A stretch of DNA of 64,000 nt from Desulfurivibrio alkaliphilus AHT 2. Lineage in GTDB: Bacteria > Desulfobacterota > Desulfobulbia > Desulfobulbales > Desulfurivibrionaceae. A program made the translations under genes and the position numbers. Shown piece after piece: positions 17,371 through 25,551 of the stretch. How positions within the stretch are numbered: position 1 is the first letter of the stretch; every line of letters starts with the position of its first letter. The notes beneath the pieces were generated by a model, which saw only the letters and a list, made by a program, of their open reading frames with translations, ran no database searches and was not told the DNA's origin. Location: the NCBI RefSeq assembly GCF_000092205.1, contig NC_014216.1, positions 434,001 to 498,000 of the forward strand, given 5' to 3'.

Positions 17371-18696
17371 TTAAAAAGTTCGGCGGCCGGTTTGCAGGTC
17401 GCCGGCCCAACTGTCGTTCATGCCATGGCCATGGCAGTGGCCGCAGGCGATGGGGGATTTGATACTGCCGCTGCCGCCGCCTTCGTGGCCATCGTGGCAT
17501 TGGCCGCACATGTTTTGCACGTAAGGGGCCCCGGGGGCCAGGTGGTGCACGTATTCCCAGCGATTGGCCTCGCCGGTGCCGGCCCCGGCGGCCTGATCAT
17601 CGGTGTGGCAGCGCCGGCAGAGATGGCTCATGGTTTCATCCAGGGCGCTGATGTTCATCTCCAGGTCTTCCCCGTTTACCCGCCGCCGCAGCAGCCTGAT
17701 GTTTTCGGAGCCGTGCGGCTCGTGGCAGTCCAGGCAGGAAAGCAGGAAATTGTTCTGGTGGGATGCTGGGCTTGCGTATGGTTCCCGGAAATGGTCGGCC
17801 CCGTCCCGTCCCAGTGCGCCGTGCTTATCCTGCCTCAGGCCGCTGTTTCCCCAGTTGATTTTTTTTAGATAACGGCCATGGGCGGTACTCCAGAGGTAAT
17901 GGTCCGGGTTATGGCAGGTGGTGCAGAAAGTGACGTAATCCGGGGTGTTGGTGCCATCTTCCTGGCCCACCCCGGCCGGCTCCCGGTTGTCGGCAAAAGC
18001 GAACGGAGCTTCGTAGTGATCCAGGAGGTCGGCCATCGTTTCGCTTTCGCCCCACAGGCGCCCGGGTTCGTTGGGCCGAGTTATGGCACTCAGCAGAGGG
18101 AAGCCCGGCAGGCCGGGATCGTGGTTGCGTTTGGTCAGGTGGGGGTTGTGGCAGGCGCTGCAGGGGTTGCTGTGCGCGGTAAAATGGCCGAAGCCCGGAG
18201 TGCCGCGCAGGAAGTTCCGGATATCGTAGAGGTTGTGGTATGAAGTTTGATTGAAGGCGGCAAGAATTGACTGGGGTCCACTGCCGCTCAAAGCGCCGCC
18301 GAAGGTGGCGCTGTAATCCTCATTGCGCACCCGGGGCCCGCTCTCTTCATTGTGGCAGTAAAAGCAGAAGTTGTCTGTTTCCAGGTAGGGGTTTGCAGTG
18401 CGTTCCCGGTTGAATGACCTTGCAAAGAGCAGCTTCGGCGCTGCCCCGTGGCTTGGTTCCGGTTCCCGGCCCTCTATGCTGGCGTGGCTTTCATGGCAAT
18501 GGGCGCAGTTGCCGGTGGCATAGTTGGCCAGGGCCGGATCAATGGCGGAGCGGTTAACGCCATAGTCTGAGTTGCCATGGGCCGAGTCGCGATAGGAGCC
18601 GCCGACGGCCACGGCGGCAAAGGTCAAGCAGGCAGTGCCGATCGTGGCCAGCACCATTCCCCGCCTCTGCCAGTGTTGTTTACTGAAGCTTTTCAT
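17371..18696 (-). CDS. Octahaem c-type cytochrome
   Basis: The start is at MKSFSKQHWQRRG, supported by AAGGAGA 9-14 nt upstream; it overlaps the end of the preceding propeller gene by 17 nt. The 441-residue protein has a signal sequence (GMVLATIGTACLTFAAVAVGG) and eight CXXCH motifs: CAHCH, CFYCH, CSACH, CTTCH, CLDCH, CRRCH, CGQCH and CGHCH. The spacing is wide and many motifs are followed by NPH or EPH, as in secreted doubled-CXXCH cytochromes. A role in electron transfer across or outside the outer membrane is inferred from context. Confidence 0.9.
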   Translation of the reverse strand: MKSFSKQHWQRRGMVLATIGTACLTFAAVAVGGSYRDSAHGNSDYGVNRSAIDPALANYATGNCAHCHESHASIEGREPEPSHGAAPKLLFARSFNRERTANPYLETDNFCFYCHNEESGPRVRNEDYSATFGGALSGSGPQSILAAFNQTSYHNLYDIRNFLRGTPGFGHFTAHSNPCSACHNPHLTKRNHDPGLPGFPLLSAITRPNEPGRLWGESETMADLLDHYEAPFAFADNREPAGVGQEDGTNTPDYVTFCTTCHNPDHYLWSTAHGRYLKKINWGNSGLRQDKHGALGRDGADHFREPYASPASHQNNFLLSCLDCHEPHGSENIRLLRRRVNGEDLEMNISALDETMSHLCRRCHTDDQAAGAGTGEANRWEYVHHLAPGAPYVQNMCGQCHDGHEGGGSGSIKSPIACGHCHGHGMNDSWAGDLQTGRRTF

Positions 18697-20179
18697 CGCT
18701 GCTTTCTCCTTGACCGCCGTTTGTTGCCTCTTGTTTGCTTTCGTCCCCGGCAAAAGCCGGCCGGGCGGGAGTGTCGGTGAGCAGGTTTTGTTCATCAGTG
18801 ATCACAATCGCGGCGGCCGGGGGCTCTGTTTTTTCCTGTTGGTCGGCAGTGCTTTGCCGATCGCGGATTTCCAACACCTGCACCCGCCGGTTGAACAGAT
18901 CGGCGATAACAAACTGGTTCTGGCGGGTGATGGCGATATCGGCCGGGAAATTGAACCAGCCGGGGGCGTTGCCGTAACCGCCGGCCTCGAAGCGAAAGCG
19001 GCCGTTGAAATCATAGGCCAGGATGGTGTGGCGCATGTAGTCGTTAACAAAAATAAGGTTGCGCCGTTCATCGACAGCCACCCCGCGGGGCTGGCTCATT
19101 TTGCCGGGAGTTCCGCCCTTTTCCCCGAAAGCGTAAAGGAAGGTTTCCTCGGGGCTGTAAACATAAATTCTGCCGGTTTCGGCGCTGACCAAAAAGAGGT
19201 TGCCCTCCCGGTCAATGACCACCCGGTTGATTCGTGGCGGACCCAGCCCCCGCCGCACTCTGGCCTCTTCCCGCTCCTCCTCGGTGCGGGGGCGGAATTC
19301 TTCCGGGATGTCCGCCCAGATGTCCCGGGCTGTTTCAAGTTCTTCGGTAAGCCTGGCAAATTCCTTTTCCCGTTGGGCGGCTTCTTCCGGCCGGCGGCTG
19401 CGGGGCTGGTCCAGGTCGTCGATTTCAGTGGCTGGTGGAGCGATGGGAACCACCGAAGCCGGCCACTGGTCGCTCTCTTCTCTTTTGGCCGCGGCGGCGG
19501 CGATGGCCTCCTGATCGCTGATCATGTCCATTGGTTCAAGGCGGCGCAAAAAGTTACCTTCATTGTCCAGTACCAGCACGCCGCGCTTGGTGGAGCCGGA
19601 AAGGTAGATCAGGCCGTCGCGGCTTACCGCCACCTGGCTGGGGGCAAACTCGGCCGCTTCGGGAATTTCATTGAGAATGATTTCCCGTTCAACAAAAAAG
19701 GCTCCATTGAGAATGGTAATCCGGTTGTAAGGGTTTTGCCTGGAGTTGCTTTGTACGATATAAACCATGCCGTCCGGGGTGACAAACACTCCACGGGGGG
19801 CGTCAACTCCCCGGCCGGGGCCGATGGTGGCCACGGGGAAAAAATCGGCGCCGTAGACCACTACCCGGCCGGCACCGCCGTTGATCAGGTAGAGTTCCTG
19901 GGCATGGTGGTCGTAAAATAGTGAGGATGGGTGCCTGAGATTGGCTCCGTCCTGGTCGGCGGTAATGGTGGTAATACTGTCGATCCCCCGTGGTTGCGAG
20001 GCTGGGGCAGCCGGAACCCCGGCCACGGCCAGCAGGACCAGAACGATCGGCAGCAGCAGGGCCGCTTGAAAAAGCCGCCGGAAGGTTATCTTGCCTGCGG
20101 TCGAACAGTGGCCGGCCGCGGCTTCCCGGTTATCTGGCGCTGGTTTGCTGTTTTGGGGCAAGCCCATCATGGCACTCAT
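18680..20179 (-). CDS. NHL-repeat beta-propeller protein with coiled insertion
   Basis: The start is at MSAMMGLPQNSKP, with GGGAGG upstream; it overlaps the preceding cytochrome gene by about 50 nt. A membrane segment (LFQAALLLPIVLVLLAVAGVP) acts as signal or anchor. NHL-type blades follow, each with a hydrophobic-G-x-I/V-Y/F pattern (GVFVTPDGMVYIV, QVAVSRDGLIYL, VVIDREGNLFLV, GVAVDERRNLIFV, IAITRQNQFVIAD). Between blades sits a charged, partly coiled-coil insertion (about 260-330, rich in E/R). NHL proteins often accompany OmcS-like genes in Geobacter. The biochemical role is unknown. Confidence 0.85.
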   Translation of the reverse strand: MSAMMGLPQNSKPAPDNREAAAGHCSTAGKITFRRLFQAALLLPIVLVLLAVAGVPAAPASQPRGIDSITTITADQDGANLRHPSSLFYDHHAQELYLINGGAGRVVVYGADFFPVATIGPGRGVDAPRGVFVTPDGMVYIVQSNSRQNPYNRITILNGAFFVEREIILNEIPEAAEFAPSQVAVSRDGLIYLSGSTKRGVLVLDNEGNFLRRLEPMDMISDQEAIAAAAAKREESDQWPASVVPIAPPATEIDDLDQPRSRRPEEAAQREKEFARLTEELETARDIWADIPEEFRPRTEEEREEARVRRGLGPPRINRVVIDREGNLFLVSAETGRIYVYSPEETFLYAFGEKGGTPGKMSQPRGVAVDERRNLIFVNDYMRHTILAYDFNGRFRFEAGGYGNAPGWFNFPADIAITRQNQFVIADLFNRRVQVLEIRDRQSTADQQEKTEPPAAAIVITDEQNLLTDTPARPAFAGDESKQEATNGGQGESSDEKLQ

Positions 20180-20825
20180 GGCAAAAGTAACCTCCCAAAG
20201 GAGTTTCAAAAAGCAGGTGGCGGAACGGTGAACCGTGGGGGTCGTGGCAACTGCTGCAGCTTAGCTGTCGGCCAGGGCGGCGTCCTTCCTCATGCCCGGC
20301 CACTGGATGGCCACTGATCGGGTGCCCCCGGCTGACTCCCCGCAGCCTCGGGTGGCAACTCAAACAGAGCCGGTTGATGGGCTGGACGAGCAGGAAAGGA
20401 TGGTCTGAAGTGTGGGGGTCATGGCAGCCGGTGCAGCCGGCCCCGCCGATAATTCCATGCACGAACCTTACCGAATCATGCCGGTCGGGGTCGCTGGCGG
20501 CCATCTCCGGGTGGCAGTCGATGCAAAGTTGACGGGCTCCCTCGCCCCGGAGCTGTCGGCGATGCTCGTCGCTGTGAGGTTCTCCATGGCAGGAGCCACA
20601 ACCTTCATTCATCGGAGGGTGAATGTGGGGACGGTTTTGCCATTCTTTCTTGCTGTGGTGACAAGAGAGGCAGTTTTCAGCTTGGCTGCCGGCCGCCTGG
20701 CCGACCATGGTAAAACTCAGTCCGAGGGCAAGCAAAATCACCGCCAGGCCTTCCAGGGACCTTAGCCCGGCCGATCGCGGCCAGGTGCGAAGCGGCTGCA
20801 TGTTGAAGATCGCGAAAGTTTTCAT
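20130..20825 (-). CDS. Heptahaem c-type cytochrome (doubled CXXCH type)
   Basis: A 231-residue exported protein (signal sequence LAVILLALGLSFTMVGQAAG) with seven CXXCH motifs in about 170 residues: CLSCH, CGSCH, CIDCH, CTGCH, CLSCH, CSSCH and CHECH. Most are followed by a DPH or EPH element, typical of the doubled-CXXCH family. It overlaps both neighbours: the propeller gene upstream by 4 nt and the propeller gene downstream by 50 nt. The translation units therefore look tightly coupled. It is likely a periplasmic or outer-surface electron carrier. Confidence 0.9.
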   Translation of the reverse strand: MKTFAIFNMQPLRTWPRSAGLRSLEGLAVILLALGLSFTMVGQAAGSQAENCLSCHHSKKEWQNRPHIHPPMNEGCGSCHGEPHSDEHRRQLRGEGARQLCIDCHPEMAASDPDRHDSVRFVHGIIGGAGCTGCHDPHTSDHPFLLVQPINRLCLSCHPRLRGVSRGHPISGHPVAGHEEGRRPGRQLSCSSCHDPHGSPFRHLLFETPLGGYFCHECHDGLAPKQQTSAR

Positions 20826-22285
20826 GGCATCATCACCATCCCGGCCGGCCGGGCGCCGAAAATTATCCGGTCGCGCAGGCGGTTGGCGGCATCGATAACC
20901 GCCACTCCACCCGTCTCTTCTTCGCCCACCAGCACCTGGCGCCGGGAGGGGTCATAAATCATCTCCAGCGGCCGGCCCAGGCCGCGGATCTCCCGTATTA
21001 CCCCGGGCAGTCCCGGGGCGATGACGGTGATGGTGCCGTCCCGGTGGTTGCTGACGTAAACATGGTTGTCGGTGGCCAGCAGCCGACGCGGTTCCAGTCC
21101 TGCTTCCAGCCGGGCCAGGGGCTGGTTGGTGTTGAGATCGTAAACCAGAACGGTGTGGTCCCGCCTTTCGGTGATGTAGAGCTGGCCGGCGGCCGCCAGC
21201 AGCCCCTGGGGGGCGTTGCCGGTGGGGATGGTGCGGACAGGGTTCAACTCCCGGGGGGTAAGCAGCAGCACCGCCTGCGAACGGGCGACGGCCACCGCCA
21301 GCCACTGTTGATCGGGCAACCAGGCAGCGTAGAGGGGTTGGTGTTCAAGCCGTACCCGGGCAGCCACATGACCGGTTTCCAGGTCCAGCCGGCTCAAGTA
21401 GCCGCTCTGTTCCTCCAGAATGTAAGCCCACCGCCCGTCGGGACTGGTGGTCATGAAGGTCGGGGGAGAGGTCAGGGGCAGATGAAACTGGTCGATCACC
21501 CGCTGGGAAGAGAGATCCACCAGTTTAACGGCCATCTCGCCGGGCGCCAGGACCAACAATCGCTCCTGGTCGGTTGCGTTGTCCAGGGCCAGGTGACTGG
21601 GGCTGCCCGGCAGTCCGAAGGAATCGGCTACCCAGCCCCGGTCGGTGCGGATTACGAAGATGGTGTCGATATCGGGGCAGGCCACGTAGGCCAGGTCGGC
21701 CAGCAGCGGTGTGACCTGCTCGGCCAGGGTGAATACCGGGGCAAAATTTTCTTGCTGCAGGGTGGCCTCCACGTCCCAGCTGATGAAGAGAGAACGGCTG
21801 TCTTTGCTTTCCAGCGTCAGCGGGGCGGGCAGCGGTTGCTCCACCGGGAAGGTTTCGGCCGCCAGTACCTGGTAGGAGCCGTCGGGGCCCTTTTTTTCCA
21901 CCCGCTCAACGGTGAAACGCAGCCGCTGGTAACGGCCCGGAACGGCCGCCCGGGCTCCCAGAAAGAGCTGGCCGGCGGCGATCTGGGCAGATTCCAGAGT
22001 CAGGGTCTGGTCGGTTACCGTTACCCAGTGTTGATCGGCCAGGATGGCCAGTTCGCTGATCACCACCCTGACGGAAGGGCCGGTGCTGTCGGCTAAAGTA
22101 AGAAAAAAGCTGAGCCTGGCGGTTTCCGAGGGGTGGCGCTCCACGGCTTCCGGTAACCGCGGCAGAGGCGGCGCCTCCGGGCGACAGCCCTGCCCCGGCA
22201 GCAGCATGATCAGCAGAGCCAGCAGCAACAGGCGGTGGCCGGCGGCTCGGTAGCATAGCGGTGAGGGGAAGAGATGGTCCATCAT
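20822..22285 (-). CDS. YncE-like beta-propeller lipoprotein
   Basis: 487 residues with a lipobox, LLIMLLPGQGCRPE (Cys near residue 34). The first 170 residues form a beta-rich domain (SVRVVISELAILADQHW...) that might be DUF4382-like. The C-terminal 300 residues form YVTN/YncE-type propeller blades: MTTSPDGRWAYILEE, LDLETGHVAARVRL, LYITERRDHTVLVYDL and VYVSNHRDGTITVIA. It probably scaffolds outer-membrane cytochromes; this rests on position between two heptahaem genes. Confidence 0.82.
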   Translation of the reverse strand: MMDHLFPSPLCYRAAGHRLLLLALLIMLLPGQGCRPEAPPLPRLPEAVERHPSETARLSFFLTLADSTGPSVRVVISELAILADQHWVTVTDQTLTLESAQIAAGQLFLGARAAVPGRYQRLRFTVERVEKKGPDGSYQVLAAETFPVEQPLPAPLTLESKDSRSLFISWDVEATLQQENFAPVFTLAEQVTPLLADLAYVACPDIDTIFVIRTDRGWVADSFGLPGSPSHLALDNATDQERLLVLAPGEMAVKLVDLSSQRVIDQFHLPLTSPPTFMTTSPDGRWAYILEEQSGYLSRLDLETGHVAARVRLEHQPLYAAWLPDQQWLAVAVARSQAVLLLTPRELNPVRTIPTGNAPQGLLAAAGQLYITERRDHTVLVYDLNTNQPLARLEAGLEPRRLLATDNHVYVSNHRDGTITVIAPGLPGVIREIRGLGRPLEMIYDPSRRQVLVGEEETGGVAVIDAANRLRDRIIFGARPAGMVMMP

Positions 22286-22288
22286 GGC

Positions 22289-23401
22289 TTAATCCTTGGC
22301 GGTGTGGCAAACGGCGCAGCCGTTGAAGGCTGCCTCCCCGGTATGCGAGTCGGTTCCGGGCCAGTCACGGTAGCCCCAGCGCAGCAGGGCCGGGTAGGGG
22401 GAGCCGTGGGGGCGATGACAGGAGACACATGAGACCATATCGGAGTTGTGGTCAACGGCCGAGAAATTTGCGTCGATGGCTTCCACGCCGGGCCGGGCCA
22501 CCGGTACCATGGGGTTGTAGAGGGTGAAATCGGCAAACTCGCCGGTGTCAGGAATGGTATGATCGACGGGGTGGCGGATCCAGGCGCTGTCGGCGGCGGT
22601 GCCGGCATGAAAAATACCGTGGCAGCCTGCGCACTTCTGGCTGATGGATCCGCTTTCCAGGTAATTAACATATCCTCCGCCATGCCCCTGGTAAGTATTG
22701 TGCCGGTCGGCGGCGGGGTTTTGTTCCCAGTCGGGATCTTCGATGCCGATCACCCCTTCCGGCGGCGGGTTGGGTTTGGCGTCCGCCGCCTGCATCACTG
22801 AGCCCAGAAAACGGTACCAACCCGCCTGGCGCTTGGCAACTTCCCCGGGGCCGCCGGCGTGGTGATGGGGAACATGGCAGCCTTGGCAGCCGCTCTGGGG
22901 AGTGGCCAGGGTGCCGTGGCAGTGCATGCACCCCTCCGGGCGGCTTTTGCCGCCGGGAGCAAAGCTGAAGCGGGGGTCCGGGCCGGTGATACCGTGCACA
23001 TTGTGGCCGAAGGAGTCTCCCTGGCTGAGCCAGTGAAAGTTGCCCCCGGCCAGGGTGGAGGCACTGGAGCCGTCGGGCGGATAGGTGGGCTGGGTGAGGT
23101 TGTAAACAATGGGAATTCTGGTTGTTCCTTCAAGCACTATGGTTTCCGGACCGGCATTGGTATGACAGCCGACACAGTCGGTTTTCAGCAGTTGCGGGAA
23201 AGGGGTTTCCCGGAGGATCGGCTGACCGGAGCCGTCCAGAGTGTAGGCCACCGGCAGCCCCTGTTGGCTGTTGTGCATGGTGTGGCAGTTCGAGCATATT
23301 CCGGTGACCGCCGCCGGTGTTTCGTTCGGCAGCAGCAGTTCCGCTCCCAGCCCGCAGCAGCCGAGGAAGAACAGCAGTGTCAGTACCTTGCGCATGCCCA
23401 T
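22289..23401 (-). CDS. Heptahaem OmcS/OmcE-like cytochrome
   Basis: A 370-residue protein with signal peptide. Seven canonical haem sites: CSNCH, CVGCH, CMHCH, CQGCH, CAGCH, CVSCH and CAVCH. Its ends match the layout I recall for Geobacter nanowire cytochromes OmcS/OmcE: an opening CxxCHTMHNS directly after the signal peptide, a late CHRPHGSP element, and a final CHTAKD close to the C-terminus. It is a paralogue of the proteins at 34410 and 36176. The third haem site here is a normal CMHCH, whereas both paralogues carry CX5CH at that place. It starts 25 nt after an operon neighbour and is followed by a propeller lipoprotein gene. Confidence 0.88.
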   Translation of the reverse strand: MGMRKVLTLLFFLGCCGLGAELLLPNETPAAVTGICSNCHTMHNSQQGLPVAYTLDGSGQPILRETPFPQLLKTDCVGCHTNAGPETIVLEGTTRIPIVYNLTQPTYPPDGSSASTLAGGNFHWLSQGDSFGHNVHGITGPDPRFSFAPGGKSRPEGCMHCHGTLATPQSGCQGCHVPHHHAGGPGEVAKRQAGWYRFLGSVMQAADAKPNPPPEGVIGIEDPDWEQNPAADRHNTYQGHGGGYVNYLESGSISQKCAGCHGIFHAGTAADSAWIRHPVDHTIPDTGEFADFTLYNPMVPVARPGVEAIDANFSAVDHNSDMVSCVSCHRPHGSPYPALLRWGYRDWPGTDSHTGEAAFNGCAVCHTAKD

Positions 23402-23426
23402 GGATATTCCCCCTTAAGCTGCAAAC

Positions 23427-24323
23427 TCAGCGGCTGTAAATCTCCACCCGCCCGTTGCCCTCGTCCACCACGCAGAGCCTGCCCCAGGGGTCGAAGCGCA
23501 ACTGGCGCGGGAAATGGAGCTGCCCCCGGGCATGGCCCGGCCCGAGAAAACGGTAGCGGAAACGGCCGTTTTCATCATAAGTCAGAATACTGTTGCGTTG
23601 ACGATCCAGCACGTAAACAAAACCGCCCCCATCCAGGGCCAGGGAGACCGGGAAGGAGGCCTCCTGGTCGAGGGAGATGGTTTGGCTGATGGCTCCGTCG
23701 TCGGCAAAGCGGTAGATCTTGCGATCCCGGGTCTCCAGGGCCCAGATCTCGCCGTTGCTGATCACAAAATCGCTGATCCCCCCCAGGCAGTCGCGGCAAC
23801 GGAAACGCTGTTCGACTCCGAGGTCGGCGTTCAGCCGCAAGATCTGACCGCTGGCCCGGTCCAGCACATGCAGTTTGCCCTCGCCAAGGGCGATCCGGTG
23901 GGGGAAGACCAGCCGATCGCCGTCATGCAGGGTGTGGGGAGTGACCTTGCGGGCGCCGATATCTATCAGAGTGAGGCTGTTGCGCCCTTTTTCCACCACC
24001 CAGAGGCGGCCGTCGTCCAGTCGGACCATGTCGAAGGGGGCCTGCAGGCGGTCGTCGGCGGTGAAGGCCCGCAGCAACTCGCCCTGGCGGTTGAACGACA
24101 CCAGCCGGTTACGGCCGGTGTCCACCGCGTAGTAACGTTCGCTCTCCCGGTCAAAGGCCACGGCGGCAGGCATATACATGGCATTCCCCGGCGTGTCGAT
24201 CAGCAGGCTGAGCTGCCATTGCCAGGGTGACCCCTCTTGGGCCGCCGCCGCCCCCGGCAAAAACGCCAGGGCGGCCAGAAGCGGCAGAATTTTAACCAAT
24301 TTTATCATCTTTGTTGATCTCAT
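23427..24323 (-). CDS. NHL-repeat beta-propeller protein
   Basis: The start is at MRSTKMIKLVKILP, with AAGGAC upstream; the longer frame runs into the preceding cytochrome gene. 298 residues: a signal peptide ending PGAAAAQ, then about six NHL blades (AVAFDRESERYYAVD, MVRLDDGRLWVVEK, IALGEGKLHVLD, FVISNGEIWALE, LALDGGGFVYVLD, LRFDPWGRLCVVD), a complete propeller. It lies between a 16-haem cytochrome and an OmcS-like cytochrome. Such proteins may stabilise or organise extracellular cytochromes, but no activity is established from this sequence. Confidence 0.87.
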   Translation of the reverse strand: MRSTKMIKLVKILPLLAALAFLPGAAAAQEGSPWQWQLSLLIDTPGNAMYMPAAVAFDRESERYYAVDTGRNRLVSFNRQGELLRAFTADDRLQAPFDMVRLDDGRLWVVEKGRNSLTLIDIGARKVTPHTLHDGDRLVFPHRIALGEGKLHVLDRASGQILRLNADLGVEQRFRCRDCLGGISDFVISNGEIWALETRDRKIYRFADDGAISQTISLDQEASFPVSLALDGGGFVYVLDRQRNSILTYDENGRFRYRFLGPGHARGQLHFPRQLRFDPWGRLCVVDEGNGRVEIYSR

Positions 24324-24345
24324 GTTAAGTCCTTGTTCTGCTGGT

Positions 24346-25551
24346 TCAGTGATCCCGGTGGCATTGGACGCAGAGATCCCGGGTGCCGCTGTAGCGCAAG
24401 TGGTTCCGGTATGCTGTGCCCATACTGGAATGGCAACTGGCACAGGTCATCATCTGGCCGGTGCGCGGGTCGAACACCGTTTCCCCAATGGGGTGGGTAA
24501 ACTGCTCGTGGTCGGTGTGGCAGTCGATGCATACCGTGTTCACCGGGGCCTTAAGCATGGCCGGATGGTTGGAGCCGTGCAAGTTGTGGCAGTTGCTGCA
24601 GGCGTTGGCGTCGGGGCGGGACAGGGGGTGCGCGTATTCGGCCTGTTCGGCTCGGTGAATGGTGCCCTGGTGGCAGGAGCCGCAGGTGTAGCGTTCCTTG
24701 CCTTTGAGCAGACCGGGCCGGTCGCCGGCGTGGGGTGAGTGGCAGGCCACGCAACTGTTGTCGCCGTAACGCACCAGGTGATTATGCGATGAGGACATCT
24801 CCCGTCCCACATCCTGGTGGCACTCCAGGCAGCGGTGAATGGTAACCGGCCGGTTGCCCTGGTGGCAGTCGGCGCAATTGCTGGCGTAGGAGCGGTGCAG
24901 CACATTGCGGATCAGGGCCTGGCGTTGGCTGCCGTGGGGGCTGTGGCAACTGACGCAACCGCTAACCGGCACCGGGTAGTTGGGGTGCTGGGCCTGAATT
25001 TCCTGGGGTTGGTGGCAGTTCAGGCAAAGTTCGGACTGTTCCCGAACCAGCAGGTAAGGGTGCTCCGCCCGGTGGGACTGGTGGCAGGAAGCGCACTGGC
25101 CGTCACGGTAGGGGGGATGGGTATACGGGAAGCTCCGGGGCAGTTCGTTGTGGCAGGAAAAACAGTTTGCCGCGCCCTGTTCTTTAAGCAGGGAGTCGTG
25201 CCTGGCGGCGTGCGGATCGTGGCAACTCAGGCAGTCGCCGTTCCGGACCGGACCGTGAAGAATGCCGCTTTGACGATGTTCGTCGGCGGTGTCGCGGTGG
25301 CACTGGTAGCAGAGCAGGTGAACCTGCTGTTGAAGCAGGCCGGGGAAGCGGGCCACATGAGGGTTGTGGCAACTGCTGCATTCTCTCTGGGCCACCGGCT
25401 GGTGCTGGACCCTTTGCTCAAAGGCGGCCCGGTCATGGCAGGCGAAACAGTCCTTGGCGGCCACCCCCGGGCTGGCCCCGACCGCCGCCGGCAACAGCAA
25501 CAGTGCTGTCACCGGCAGCAGGATTAATGATAGCAATCGCAAACGGTGCAT
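24346..25551 (-). CDS. 16-haem c-type cytochrome
   Basis: The start is at MHRLRLLSLILLP, because its ATG overlaps the upstream stop (TAATG) and GGGAGG lies before it. The 401-residue protein has a signal peptide ending AVGAS and sixteen CXXCH motifs, about one per 23 residues. They alternate between CxxCHxPH and CxxCHxxx types (first CFACH, CSSCH, CYQCH, CLSCH; last CIDCH, CASCH, CVQCH). The repetitive CLxCHxPH...LL pattern marks a doubled-CXXCH cytochrome wire. It likely conducts electrons across the periplasm to the outer membrane together with the next gene. Confidence 0.93.
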   Translation of the reverse strand: MHRLRLLSLILLPVTALLLLPAAVGASPGVAAKDCFACHDRAAFEQRVQHQPVAQRECSSCHNPHVARFPGLLQQQVHLLCYQCHRDTADEHRQSGILHGPVRNGDCLSCHDPHAARHDSLLKEQGAANCFSCHNELPRSFPYTHPPYRDGQCASCHQSHRAEHPYLLVREQSELCLNCHQPQEIQAQHPNYPVPVSGCVSCHSPHGSQRQALIRNVLHRSYASNCADCHQGNRPVTIHRCLECHQDVGREMSSSHNHLVRYGDNSCVACHSPHAGDRPGLLKGKERYTCGSCHQGTIHRAEQAEYAHPLSRPDANACSNCHNLHGSNHPAMLKAPVNTVCIDCHTDHEQFTHPIGETVFDPRTGQMMTCASCHSSMGTAYRNHLRYSGTRDLCVQCHRDH